A stretch of 64,000 nucleotides of DNA from Amorphus sp040750475 (GTDB taxonomy: Bacteria > Pseudomonadota > Alphaproteobacteria > Rhizobiales > Amorphaceae). The stretch is from contig NZ_JABJVY010000007.1 in NCBI RefSeq assembly GCF_040750475.1, positions 1 to 64,000 on the forward strand. Reading direction: 5' to 3'. The translations under genes were made by a program, and so were the position numbers. A model generated the notes under the pieces. The model ran no database searches. It worked only from the letters and a program-made list of their open reading frames with translations, and was not told the origin of the DNA. Positions 54,866 through 62,728 of the stretch are shown one piece after another (within the stretch, counting starts at the first letter, position 1; every line of letters starts with the position of its first letter).

Positions 54866-55753
54866 ATGACCACTTATCCCGTCGACCTTTCGGTCAAGCC
54901 CGAGGTCACCGCGTTCTTCGACCCGGCGACGAACACCATCAGCTACGTGGTCAAGGATCCGACTTCGAGCGCCTGCGCCGTGGTCGATTCCGTGATGGAT
55001 CTCGACTATGCCGCCGGCCGCATCGCGTTCGAGCATGCCGACGAGATCATCAAGTTCATTACCGACAAGGGCCTCAAGCTGGAGTGGCTGATCGAGACCC
55101 ATGTCCACGCCGACCACCTCTCCGCTGCGCCGTACATTCAAAACAAGCTTGGCGGCAAAATCGGTATCGGCAAGAACATCACCGTCGTCCAGGACACCTT
55201 CGGCAAGGTCTTCAACGAAGGCACGGAATTCCAGCGCGACGGCAGCCAGTTCGATTGGCTGTTTGAGGATGGCGACACCTATCAGATCGGGAGCATGCCG
55301 GCGTTCGCCATGCACACGCCGGGCCACACCCCGGCTTGCATGACCCATGTCATCGGCAATGCGGCGTTCGTGGGGGATACGCTGTTCATGCCGGATTCCG
55401 GCAGTGCACGGGCCGATTTTCCCGGCGGCGATGCGGGCATGCTTTACGATTCGATCCAGAAGGTTCTGGCGCTGCCCGACGAGATGCGGCTCTTCATGTG
55501 TCACGATTACGGGCCGAATGGGCGCGACATCCGCTGGGAGACCACGGTCGGCGACGAGAAGGCGCACAACATCCACGTCGGCGGCGGCAAGACGCGGGAC
55601 GAATTCGTCGCCATGCGTACGGCGCGCGACGCCACCCTCGACATGCCGAAACTGATTATCCCATCGCTTCAGATCAATATGAAAGCCGGCCAGCTTCCGC
55701 CTCCGGATACGAGCGGGCGGCGGTTCCTGAAGGTGCCTCTCGACACGCTTTGA
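54866..55753 (+). CDS. MBL-fold hydrolase, persulfide dioxygenase/glyoxalase II-like
   Basis: Encodes 295 aa from the ATG at 54866. Metal motif THVHADHLSAA (H79, H81, D83, H84), later HTPGHTPACMTHV and a C-terminal CHDYGPNGRD. Length and spacing fit the ETHE1/Blh persulfide dioxygenase type (single iron) involved in sulfide detoxification; no rhodanese domain is fused. The frame is open upstream but GGAGGAAACGAGG marks this start. Its last 80 nt overlap the 3' end of the convergent P450 gene. Confidence 0.88.
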   Translation: MTTYPVDLSVKPEVTAFFDPATNTISYVVKDPTSSACAVVDSVMDLDYAAGRIAFEHADEIIKFITDKGLKLEWLIETHVHADHLSAAPYIQNKLGGKIGIGKNITVVQDTFGKVFNEGTEFQRDGSQFDWLFEDGDTYQIGSMPAFAMHTPGHTPACMTHVIGNAAFVGDTLFMPDSGSARADFPGGDAGMLYDSIQKVLALPDEMRLFMCHDYGPNGRDIRWETTVGDEKAHNIHVGGGKTRDEFVAMRTARDATLDMPKLIIPSLQINMKAGQLPPPDTSGRRFLKVPLDTL

Positions 55754-57155
55754 TCGGCGTGACGTAGGCCGCGACGCCCCGCGCAGGCTGCAAAGTGATC
55801 CGGGCGAGCGGTTCCACCGCCGCCGGATCGGCAAGCCGTACGCGGAAGCGGGGCACGAGGATCGCCAGGACGGTCAGGATTTCTTGCAGGGCAAAGCGCT
55901 GGCCGATGCAGATACGCGGCCCCAGCCCGAACGGCAGGAAGGCGCTGCGCGGGATCGTCTTGGCGGCCTCCGATAAGAAGCGCTCGGGACGGAACTGGTC
56001 CGGATCGTCCCACAGGAGCCGATGGCGATGGACAATCCAAGGCGAGATGACGAGCTGGCTGCCCTTGCGCACCTGGTGGCCGGCGACCTCGTCCGATGCC
56101 AGCGCCTCCCGGCCGATGAACGGGGCGGGCGGATACAGCCGCATCGCTTCGTCGATCACCGCCTTGGTGAAGGTGAGCCGGTCGAGCGCTTCGCGCGACA
56201 CCGGGCCGTCGCCGATCACCTCGTCGATTTCCGTGCGCGTCCGCGCTTCGCTCGCCGGGTCCAGCCCCATCAGATAGAAGATCCAGGCCAGCGCGTTGCC
56301 CGTCGTTTCGTGGCCGGCGGCCAGAAAGGTCAAGACATTGTCGGCGATCGCGTCGGCATCAAGCTTGCGTCCGCTGGTCGGGTCGCTGGCGTGCATTAGC
56401 CGATCCAAAAGGTCCCCCGACACCGCACTTCCGTCCGACCCTTCGAGCCGGCCTTTGACGACGGTGTCGACCACGGAGCGAAAGGTGCGCAAGGAGGTCC
56501 GCGCTTTCACCTTCGTCGCACTCGGCCACCATTCCGGCAGATCGAAGAACGACGAAAGATCGATCCGTCCAAGGGTGTCGAAGTAGATCGCCATGTGGGC
56601 GTGGATCTGCGCCCGGTCCTGATCGAGGGCGCCGGAGAATATCGTGCGCGATACGATCTCGTAGGTCAGACGTTGAAATTCGGCGGCCAGATCGACCGCC
56701 TGGTCGGGCGCGATGGCGGTCTGCCAACGCATCGCCATCTGGCGAGTTGCCGCTGCCATGTCGTCGAATAGATGACCGACTGCGGCCGGGCTGAACAACG
56801 GCGCGGCAAGCCGGCGCGTGGAGCGCCAGACTTCGCCTTCGGAGGTGAGAAGGCCGCTCCCGAGGGCCGGCTGAAGCCGTCGTTGCTGCTGACGGCTCTT
56901 GCGATAGTTGCCGGCATTGTGAACCAGGATATGCTCGATCGCCTCGGGATCGCTCACGAGCAGGGCGCGGCCGGGCCGGATCAGGGAAACGATCGGCTCG
57001 TTATAGGCGCGCTCGGAAAAGGCGGTGATCGGGTTGCGGTTCAGCGCGCGGTAGGCCGCGATAAGGCCGGGACGCGATGTCCGTGGCGCCGGGGCTGAGG
57101 GCACGGGCCGGCCGATTGATGTAGGGTTCGCTGCGTCTGAGGCGGTGGACGACAT
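55674..57155 (-). CDS. Cytochrome P450
   Basis: Encodes 493 aa from the ATG at 57155 (GGGAAG upstream). I-helix AGHETTGN, ExxR in DEAMRLYPP, PERF in FRPERFL, and heme loop FGLGPRICIGQRFA with its Cys ligand are all intact. No membrane anchor, so a soluble class I enzyme needing ferredoxin and reductase. After the expected end (RGVAAYVTPIKAC) a 25-residue tail covers sequence that also codes the MBL protein on the other strand. Divergent from the response regulator. Substrate unknown. Confidence 0.9.
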   Translation of the reverse strand: MSSTASDAANPTSIGRPVPSAPAPRTSRPGLIAAYRALNRNPITAFSERAYNEPIVSLIRPGRALLVSDPEAIEHILVHNAGNYRKSRQQQRRLQPALGSGLLTSEGEVWRSTRRLAAPLFSPAAVGHLFDDMAAATRQMAMRWQTAIAPDQAVDLAAEFQRLTYEIVSRTIFSGALDQDRAQIHAHMAIYFDTLGRIDLSSFFDLPEWWPSATKVKARTSLRTFRSVVDTVVKGRLEGSDGSAVSGDLLDRLMHASDPTSGRKLDADAIADNVLTFLAAGHETTGNALAWIFYLMGLDPASEARTRTEIDEVIGDGPVSREALDRLTFTKAVIDEAMRLYPPAPFIGREALASDEVAGHQVRKGSQLVISPWIVHRHRLLWDDPDQFRPERFLSEAAKTIPRSAFLPFGLGPRICIGQRFALQEILTVLAILVPRFRVRLADPAAVEPLARITLQPARGVAAYVTPIKACREAPSGTAARSYPEAEAGRLSY

Positions 57156-57193
57156 GACGTCTTCCCAAAGCTTCGAATTCGTTTGCGAGAGCG

Positions 57194-57231
57194 TTTCCTG
57201 GCGAGATGGCAACCGGTTCCCCTCCGGAAAC
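57194..57231. repeat. Diverged copy of the dispersed palindrome
   Basis: TTTCCTGGCGAGATGGCAA then CCGGTTCCCCTCCGGAAA follows the block order of the 56-bp unit. GCGTTTCC (57191-57198) and GGAAACGC (57226-57233) are exact inverted arms, giving a hairpin in the P450-regulator gap. Confidence 0.55.
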
Positions 57232-57397
57232 GCCCTTCGGTTCGCGCTGCGTCGCACCGGCACAGTGTGACGCGAGCATGTCAGCCCTCTGTGGTCGTGA
57301 TACATCGCTCCGTCGCACACGGTCACGCGAACGTAACGGTGTGTCATCCGAGACGTTTCCACTTGCGCGCCCGACGGCGATCTCGGACAAGATCCTC

Positions 57398-58114
57398 ATG
57401 AGCGCCGTCGGAACCACCCTCCTGATCGTCGAGGACGACCCGGAAATCCGGGGCATGGTCGTCGAGATGATGCGGCGCGAGGGCTATACGGTGGAAGAGG
57501 CGGAGGATGCCGCCGGGCTCGATGCCGTGATGTCGCGCTGCCGTCCGGATCTTCTGATCTTGGACATCATGCTGCCGGGAGAGGACGGGCTCTCGATCTG
57601 CCGGCGCATCCGCAATCGCGAAACGATGCCGATCCTGATGCTAACGGCCAAGAGCGACGAAATCGACCGGGTGGTCGGGTTGGAACTCGGTGCCGACGAT
57701 TATCTCGTCAAGCCGTTCGGGCCGCGGGAGCTTCTGGCACGGGTGCGGGCGCTGTTGCGGCGCAATCAGAGCAACGGGCTTCAGCCGCAGAACCGTCGCT
57801 ATGCTTTCGACGTGTTCGTGGTCGATCTGGATGCGCGCCAGCTTGCGCGCGAGGACGGACCTCCGGTGGTTTTGACGACCGCCGAGTTCGATCTGCTCGC
57901 CTGCTTCGTCCAGCGCCCGCGCCGGGTTCTGACCCGTGATCAGATCCTGGAATGGACCCATGGCCGGACCGCCGATCCCTACGATCGCACCGTCGACATG
58001 CTGGTTTCCCGGCTGCGTCGCAAGCTCGATGCGGAACATCCTGGCGCCGATCTGATCTCCACCGTGCGCAATGGCGGCTATCTGTTCGTCCCGCAGGTGA
58101 AGGCGGTGAGTTAG
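57398..58114 (+). CDS. OmpR-family response regulator
   Basis: Encodes 238 aa from the ATG at 57398. Receiver domain with acidic pocket EDD (12-14), phospho-acceptor D56 in LLILDIMLPGEDG, conserved K in DYLVKPFGPRELL; DNA-binding winged helix from about 140 (RPRRVLTRDQILEWTHGR, VDMLVSRLRRKLD, ISTVRNGGYLF). Pairs with the histidine kinase 105 nt downstream. Divergent from the P450, so it might control it. Confidence 0.92.
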   Translation: MSAVGTTLLIVEDDPEIRGMVVEMMRREGYTVEEAEDAAGLDAVMSRCRPDLLILDIMLPGEDGLSICRRIRNRETMPILMLTAKSDEIDRVVGLELGADDYLVKPFGPRELLARVRALLRRNQSNGLQPQNRRYAFDVFVVDLDARQLAREDGPPVVLTTAEFDLLACFVQRPRRVLTRDQILEWTHGRTADPYDRTVDMLVSRLRRKLDAEHPGADLISTVRNGGYLFVPQVKAVS

Positions 58115-58158
58115 AGCGTTTCGGAGAAACGCGTCAAAACAAGAATTTGGAGCCGTCT
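58114..58158. repeat. Short hairpin repeat between regulator and kinase
   Basis: GCGTTTC (58116-58122), loop GGA, GAAACGC (58126-58132), followed by GTCAAAACAAGAATTTGGAG. The combination is of a type found in many copies between genes in Hyphomicrobiales. It starts at the stop codon of the regulator gene and could tune expression of the kinase relative to it. Confidence 0.5.
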
Positions 58159-58218
58159 AGAGGCTGTTACGAACTTCGAATAGCCTCGAGGGTTCTGCAG
58201 AACGGACGGGTTTTCACG

Positions 58219-59571
58219 GTGCGCCCCAGTCTTTCCGGCCGGATAACAGCCACGGTTCTGATCGCGCTTTTGATCAGTTGGATGGTGGCGGTCGCCTCCT
58301 ACTACTACAACACCCGGGACTCGCGCCTTGAGTCCCTGATCGAGCCGGATGCCCTGGCGGCATTGATCGAGCTGGTGGAGACCGTTTCGTCCGACGAACG
58401 TGCACTGATTGTGCAGGCCATCGATACGCGCGGGCTGCAGGTCCATTTTCAGTCGCCGCGGGCAATCGGTTCCTCGACCGTCGCTCCGTCGATCGTGGCG
58501 CGCTACGAAGCCGCTTTGAAGGACTATCAATTCTCCATCGAACGGCGCCCGGCCGACGCGGTTGAAGTGCGCTTTCCGGCCATCTTCCTGGGTGCCATCA
58601 ATGCGCTGCAGTTTCGGATCCGATTGAGCGACGGCGAAGTGCTCGTCGTCGATACGCGCAGTCCGCTCCTGGTTTCCCGTATCGGGCTTCCAATCGGGTT
58701 TGGGGCCGGAATGATCGGGTCGGTGATCGCTCTGATCGCGCTTTTGATCATGCATCGCGAAACGCGGCCTTTGAAACGACTGGCCGCTGCGGCCGATCGC
58801 ATGGATCTCTCCGGAGATCCGATCGAGCTGCCCCAGGCGCGGTCGAGCGCGCCGGAAATCCGCTCGTTGATCGATTCCTTCGATCGCTTGCAGCGTCGTC
58901 TCTCCAACCTTCTGCGCGCGCGCATGGCCATGATGGGCGGCATCTCGCACGATGTGCGGACGTTTGCGACCCGGTTGCGTCTGCGGCTGGAGGACCTGCC
59001 GGAAGGGCCGCAACGCGAGCGGGCAATCGCCGACATCGCGGACATGATCCACCTGCTCGACGACGCGCTGCTCTCCAGTCGCGCGGGCGCGGGCGAACTA
59101 TCGGAACAGCTTGTCGAGTTCGACGAGCTGGTGGTCGCCGAGGTGGACGACCGCAAGGCGACGGGGGCGCCGATCGACTTGGTGATTGCTCCAAACGCTG
59201 AGGGCGCGACGGTGCTCGGGGATCGGCTGGCGCTGCGCCGGATCGTCGCCAACCTGTCCGACAATGCGCTGCGCTATGGCTTCGTTGCGCATCTCCGCCT
59301 GGAGGTGGAGGGAGACCAAGTGGCATTACTGGTCGACGACGAGGGCACCGGGGTGCCGGAAAATCTCCGGGAAGTTCTGCTGGAACCGTTTGTGCGGATG
59401 GAGTCCTCCCGCAGCCGGCTGACCGGCGGCGCCGGGCTTGGCCTGGCCGTTGTCGTCAGTCTCGTCGGCGCGCACCGCGGGACCTTGGTGATCGGAGATG
59501 CGCCGTCGGGCGGCGCCCGGTTCGCCGTCCGTCTGCCCTTGTTTCGTGCTCGAAGCGGACCGGACGCCTGA
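58219..59571 (+). CDS. Sensor histidine kinase
   Basis: Encodes 450 aa from a GTG at 58219 with GGACGGG upstream. Two transmembrane helices (about 9-29 and 153-177) flank a periplasmic sensor; HAMP at about 178-230; H-box MMGGISHDVRT; N-box NLSDNALRYG; G-boxes DEGTGVPE and GGAGLGLAVV. All catalytic elements are intact, so it should phosphorylate the upstream regulator. Signal unknown. A GTG start and hairpin repeat in the gap may keep kinase levels low. Confidence 0.9.
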   Translation: MRPSLSGRITATVLIALLISWMVAVASYYYNTRDSRLESLIEPDALAALIELVETVSSDERALIVQAIDTRGLQVHFQSPRAIGSSTVAPSIVARYEAALKDYQFSIERRPADAVEVRFPAIFLGAINALQFRIRLSDGEVLVVDTRSPLLVSRIGLPIGFGAGMIGSVIALIALLIMHRETRPLKRLAAAADRMDLSGDPIELPQARSSAPEIRSLIDSFDRLQRRLSNLLRARMAMMGGISHDVRTFATRLRLRLEDLPEGPQRERAIADIADMIHLLDDALLSSRAGAGELSEQLVEFDELVVAEVDDRKATGAPIDLVIAPNAEGATVLGDRLALRRIVANLSDNALRYGFVAHLRLEVEGDQVALLVDDEGTGVPENLREVLLEPFVRMESSRSRLTGGAGLGLAVVVSLVGAHRGTLVIGDAPSGGARFAVRLPLFRARSGPDA

Positions 59572-59583
59572 TCGAAGCGGCAC

Positions 59584-59614
59584 AAAAAACGCCCCAGCCA
59601 TGCAGACCGGGGCG
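59584..59614 (-). terminator. Rho-independent terminator
   Basis: CGCCCC and GGGGCG arms with extra pairing (59590-59614) followed on the minus strand by TTTTTT. It lies about 100 nt downstream of the cysteine-rich repeat gene and serves that minus-strand gene; it also ends the kinase mRNA region on the other strand. Confidence 0.75.
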
Positions 59615-59713
59615 CACTTTGGAAGGAAGGGCGGTTTGGCCGCCGCCACCGGCTATCGACACGAGATCGGAAGTCACCGATGACGGCGCCGTCAGGCTCC
59701 CCTCGGCCGACTG

Positions 59714-59974
59714 CTATTTTCCGAGCGCTTCGCTGAGCTTGGTCTTGCAGCCGCTCGACAGCTTGTCGGCGTTCTGCTGCAGGCATTGACCGACCCGGCC
59801 GCCGCCAGGCTGAACGCCGGAGCACAGGCTCTGAATGTCGGCCTTGCAGGCCTGGCCGACGGCGCGCATCTGGGACTGGCTGAGCTGCTGGGCCTGGGTG
59901 AGCCCGGCGCCGGCGATAAGGAGCGACCCGGCCAAAGCGGCGATGGCGGTGAACTTCAGGGTGGAAAGCTGCAT
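59714..59974 (-). CDS. Exported cysteine-rich repeat protein
   Basis: Encodes 86 aa. Signal peptide MQLSTLKFTAIAALAGSLLI ends near TQAQ (28). The mature 58 residues hold four Cys in the pattern of the cysteine-rich repeat (CKADIQSLCSGVQPGGGRVG, then CLQQNADKLSSGC), likely forming two disulfides in the periplasm. AAAGGAG lies upstream of the ATG at 59974. Function unknown. A good terminator follows. Confidence 0.85.
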   Translation of the reverse strand: MQLSTLKFTAIAALAGSLLIAGAGLTQAQQLSQSQMRAVGQACKADIQSLCSGVQPGGGRVGQCLQQNADKLSSGCKTKLSEALGK

Positions 59975-60076
59975 GCTGTGTCTCCTTTGGGGTTATCCTC
60001 GGGGCATCCTGCCGCTCTGGCGCCGGCGAGCCTCGGTTCGGACAGACGGCGACGGGTCGGCTGGATTCGGGGGTGA

Positions 60077-60595
60077 CTACCGGTGGAACGACCAGGACCG
60101 GCTTGCGCTGTTTCCGCGCGGTCCGGTGACGGTGCGGCTGCCGGAGCAGCCGTTGCGGCAGCCATAGTAGGGAGCTGGCGCCCGGTAGGCGCGCGGCGCG
60201 GGCCTATAGTAAGCGGGGCCGCGGGCGTACCACGGATAGGCCGTATAGTAGCGATTCCAATAGGTCGTCGGCGCGTAGGTGACCACCGGGAAGCCGACCG
60301 TCGGCGAGACGACGACCGTGGCGCCGCGCACGACGGTGGTGAGGTAGGACGCCGAGACCCATCCCCGAGCGCCGCCATATCCGACATCGCACCAGGAATA
60401 GTCGGCGACGCATCCATAGCTTGCCACGTTGGCGCCGGCCGGCACGATGCGAACGACCGGATAGGATGTGCTCGGACCGGCTCGCATGTTCACATTAGCG
60501 GTCGCGATAGCCGTGTTCGCTGCGCTGGCCGCGCCGGCAAAGCCGAGCGTTGCGATCGCAAGGGCAATGGCGGCGATAGACGATCGACGGGTCAT
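60077..60595 (-). CDS. SH3b-domain exported protein
   Basis: Encodes 172 aa from the ATG at 60595. Signal peptide MTRRSSIAAIALAIATLGFA, cleaved near ASAAN. Residues 28-85 are a bacterial SH3 domain (TANVNMRAGPSTSYPVVRIV and GYGGARGWVSASYL), which can bind peptidoglycan or metal. The tail is rich in Tyr, Arg and Pro. The frame extends to 60883 but that part is not protein-like. A long inverted repeat lies 22 nt upstream of the start. Confidence 0.85.
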   Translation of the reverse strand: MTRRSSIAAIALAIATLGFAGAASAANTAIATANVNMRAGPSTSYPVVRIVPAGANVASYGCVADYSWCDVGYGGARGWVSASYLTTVVRGATVVVSPTVGFPVVTYAPTTYWNRYYTAYPWYARGPAYYRPAPRAYRAPAPYYGCRNGCSGSRTVTGPRGNSASRSWSFHR

Positions 60596-60902
60596 CGCTG
60601 TTGCTCCAGGTACCATGGGACCCTGTTGCTCCCGCGCGCGCCAGGATCCGTCTGGGGCAACGGGTCCCGACGGCGCGCGGTCGATCGGTGCGTTGATCGT
60701 CACCGACGATGGAGAAGGTGGGCGATGAATGTCGCTGCGGTGTCGCTGCTGATTTTCGACGGGTCGCAGCTTGTCGGCGGCCTGTAACGAATTGTCGTCG
60801 ACCTGCCGCGATTGCGGCCATCGGCCCCTCGGCAGCGGACCGGCTTTCGTCCTATAGAGGTGAACAACCGGTTCGACCGACAAAGGATTTGGAGGGGACG
60901 CA
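60596..60902. promoter_or_regulatory. Divergent promoter region with long inverted repeat
   Basis: 307 nt without a gene, between the SH3b gene (minus) and ThDP copy 3 (plus). GGGACCCTGTTGCTCCC (60617-60633) pairs with GGGGCAACGGGTCCC (60654-60668) with two bulges, a stable hairpin in the SH3b leader. The ThDP end has GGAGGGGAC as Shine-Dalgarno. No -35/-10 was assigned. Confidence 0.5.
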
Positions 60903-62516
60903 ATGGAAGCGATCAGCGGAGGTGAGGCACTCGTTCGCGGGCTCGAGGCGCAAGGGGTTGATACCGTCTTTGGCTTGCCCGGGGCCCAGATCTACGGGCT
61001 GTTCGATGCGCTGGCGCGCTCCAACCGGATCCGGGTGATTGGCGCTCGCCATGAGCAGGCCTGCGGCTATATGGCCTTCGGCTATGCCCGGGCGAGCGGC
61101 CGCCCAGGCGTCTATTCGGTCGTGCCGGGCCCGGGCATCCTCAACACCGGGGCGGCGCTGATCACCGCGCTCGGTGGAAACGAGCCGGTGCTGTGCCTAA
61201 CCGGGCAGGTGCCGAGCCCATTCCTGGGCAAGGGACGTGGCCATCTGCACGAAATGCCGGATCAGCTCGCCACCTTGCAGGGCCTGACGAAGTGGTCCGG
61301 CCGCGTCGATCACCCAAGCGCCGTACCCATGCAGATGGGCCGAGCCTTTCAGGAGATGATGTCGCTGAGGCGTGGTCCGGCCGCGCTGGAGATGCCTTGG
61401 GACCAGTTCACCGCCCGCGCGCCGGTCGCTTTCACCGAGCCGCCGGCCCTCTATCCGGAACCGCCGATAGATATCGACAAGGTCAAGGATGCCGCGGCGG
61501 CCATGGCGGCCGCCAAGGCGCCAATGATCTTCGTGGGCTCCGGCGCGATTGAAGCGGCCAAGGCCGTCCGGGCACTTGCCGAGCGGATCGGGGCGCCGGT
61601 GGTCGGCTTTCGCTCCGGCCGCGGCATCGTTTCCGAGCGCGAACCGCTGGGGCTCACCATCGCCGACGCCTACGAGCTGTGGGCGGAGACCGATCTGGTG
61701 ATCGGAATCGGCACGCGGCTGGAGGTTCCGGGCTGGCGCTGGTCCTGGCGCCCCGATGGCCAGAAGACGATTCGAATCGAGATCGATGCTGCCGAGCTGC
61801 GCCGCGCGCCGGGCGACGCCGACATTCTCGGCGGCTCGGCGGCCGCGATTGCGGCGCTTCACGCCGAACTCGACCGGGTGGGGGCCGAAAGGGCGCGCCG
61901 GGACGACGCCATCGCGGCGGCCAAGGCAAAAGCGGCAAAGGAGATCCAGGAGATCCAGCCGCACTACGACTATCTGCGCGCGCTGCGCGATGTGCTTCCC
62001 GACGACGGCATCGTCACCGACGAGCTCTGTCAGACCGGTTTCGCGTCCTGGTACGCCTATCCCGTCTATAAGCCGCGCACCTTCCTCTCCTCCGGCTACC
62101 AAGGCACGCTCGGTTCGGGCTTTGCGACCGCGCTGGGCGCCAAGGTGGCCCAGCCGGATGCGCCGGTCGTGTCCATCTGTGGGGATGGCGGCTTCATGTT
62201 CGCCGTGCAGGAACTTTCGACCGCTGTCCAGTACGGTATCGCGGTAACGGTGCTGGTCTTCAACAACAGCTCCTACGGCAATGTGCGCCGGGACCAGCAG
62301 CAGCAATTCGAGGGTCGGGAGATCGCCTCGGCGCTAGAGAATCCGGACTTCATGAAGCTCGCCGAATCCTTCGGCGTGGACGGTGCGCGAGTCGAAACGC
62401 CGGATGCCCTTAAGCCGATCTTGGAGCGGGCGCTCGCGAGCGGGCGGCCAAACCTGATCGAAATCCCCCTCGATCTGAAGGACGAAGTGAGCCCTTGGCG
62501 GTTCATTCACCGCTGA
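60903..62516 (+). CDS. Thiamine-diphosphate-dependent enzyme, acetolactate-synthase-like (3 of 3)
   Basis: Encodes 537 aa. Catalytic glutamate in RHEQACGYMAFGYARASGR (about 46-64), ThDP motif from CGDGGFMFAVQEL to FNNSSYGNVRRDQ. Resembles copy 1 in the YGNVxRxQ, NPDF and RVETPDAL segments, so the two are paralogs of one subfamily (2-oxo acid decarboxylase or ligase-lyase) with different neighbours. Strong GGAGGGGAC upstream. Stands alone. Reaction not determinable. Confidence 0.85.
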   Translation: MEAISGGEALVRGLEAQGVDTVFGLPGAQIYGLFDALARSNRIRVIGARHEQACGYMAFGYARASGRPGVYSVVPGPGILNTGAALITALGGNEPVLCLTGQVPSPFLGKGRGHLHEMPDQLATLQGLTKWSGRVDHPSAVPMQMGRAFQEMMSLRRGPAALEMPWDQFTARAPVAFTEPPALYPEPPIDIDKVKDAAAAMAAAKAPMIFVGSGAIEAAKAVRALAERIGAPVVGFRSGRGIVSEREPLGLTIADAYELWAETDLVIGIGTRLEVPGWRWSWRPDGQKTIRIEIDAAELRRAPGDADILGGSAAAIAALHAELDRVGAERARRDDAIAAAKAKAAKEIQEIQPHYDYLRALRDVLPDDGIVTDELCQTGFASWYAYPVYKPRTFLSSGYQGTLGSGFATALGAKVAQPDAPVVSICGDGGFMFAVQELSTAVQYGIAVTVLVFNNSSYGNVRRDQQQQFEGREIASALENPDFMKLAESFGVDGARVETPDALKPILERALASGRPNLIEIPLDLKDEVSPWRFIHR

Positions 62517-62539
62517 GGTTCTGGTCCATCGAGAGGCTT

Positions 62540-62590
62540 GTGGAAATTTCCCACGATTAAAGTGGGAATCATTTTCTTTGACATTCCCAC
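62540..62590. promoter_or_regulatory. Operator-like palindrome cluster
   Basis: GGAAATTTCC (62542-62551, perfect palindrome, inside GTGGAAATTTCCCAC), then GTGGGAAT (62562-62569) and ATTCCCAC (62583-62590), a perfect 8-bp inverted repeat with 13 nt between. The half-site GTGGRAAT thus recurs in both orientations. It lies after the ThDP stop and about 140 nt before the HTH-methyltransferase gene; it may be an operator or a terminator-like structure. Confidence 0.45.
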
Positions 62591-62728
62591 CGGCCGCGCG
62601 CTCAACTCAGCAAAACACTCCAGCCTGACGGGTCGCAAAATGCGCGCTATCTCGCGCCCCCAAAGGCTCAGGCGGCGCAGGGCGTGTGCCGCCCGCAAAG
62701 ACGCTCGATCGGTGAGGAATGCGCTGAG

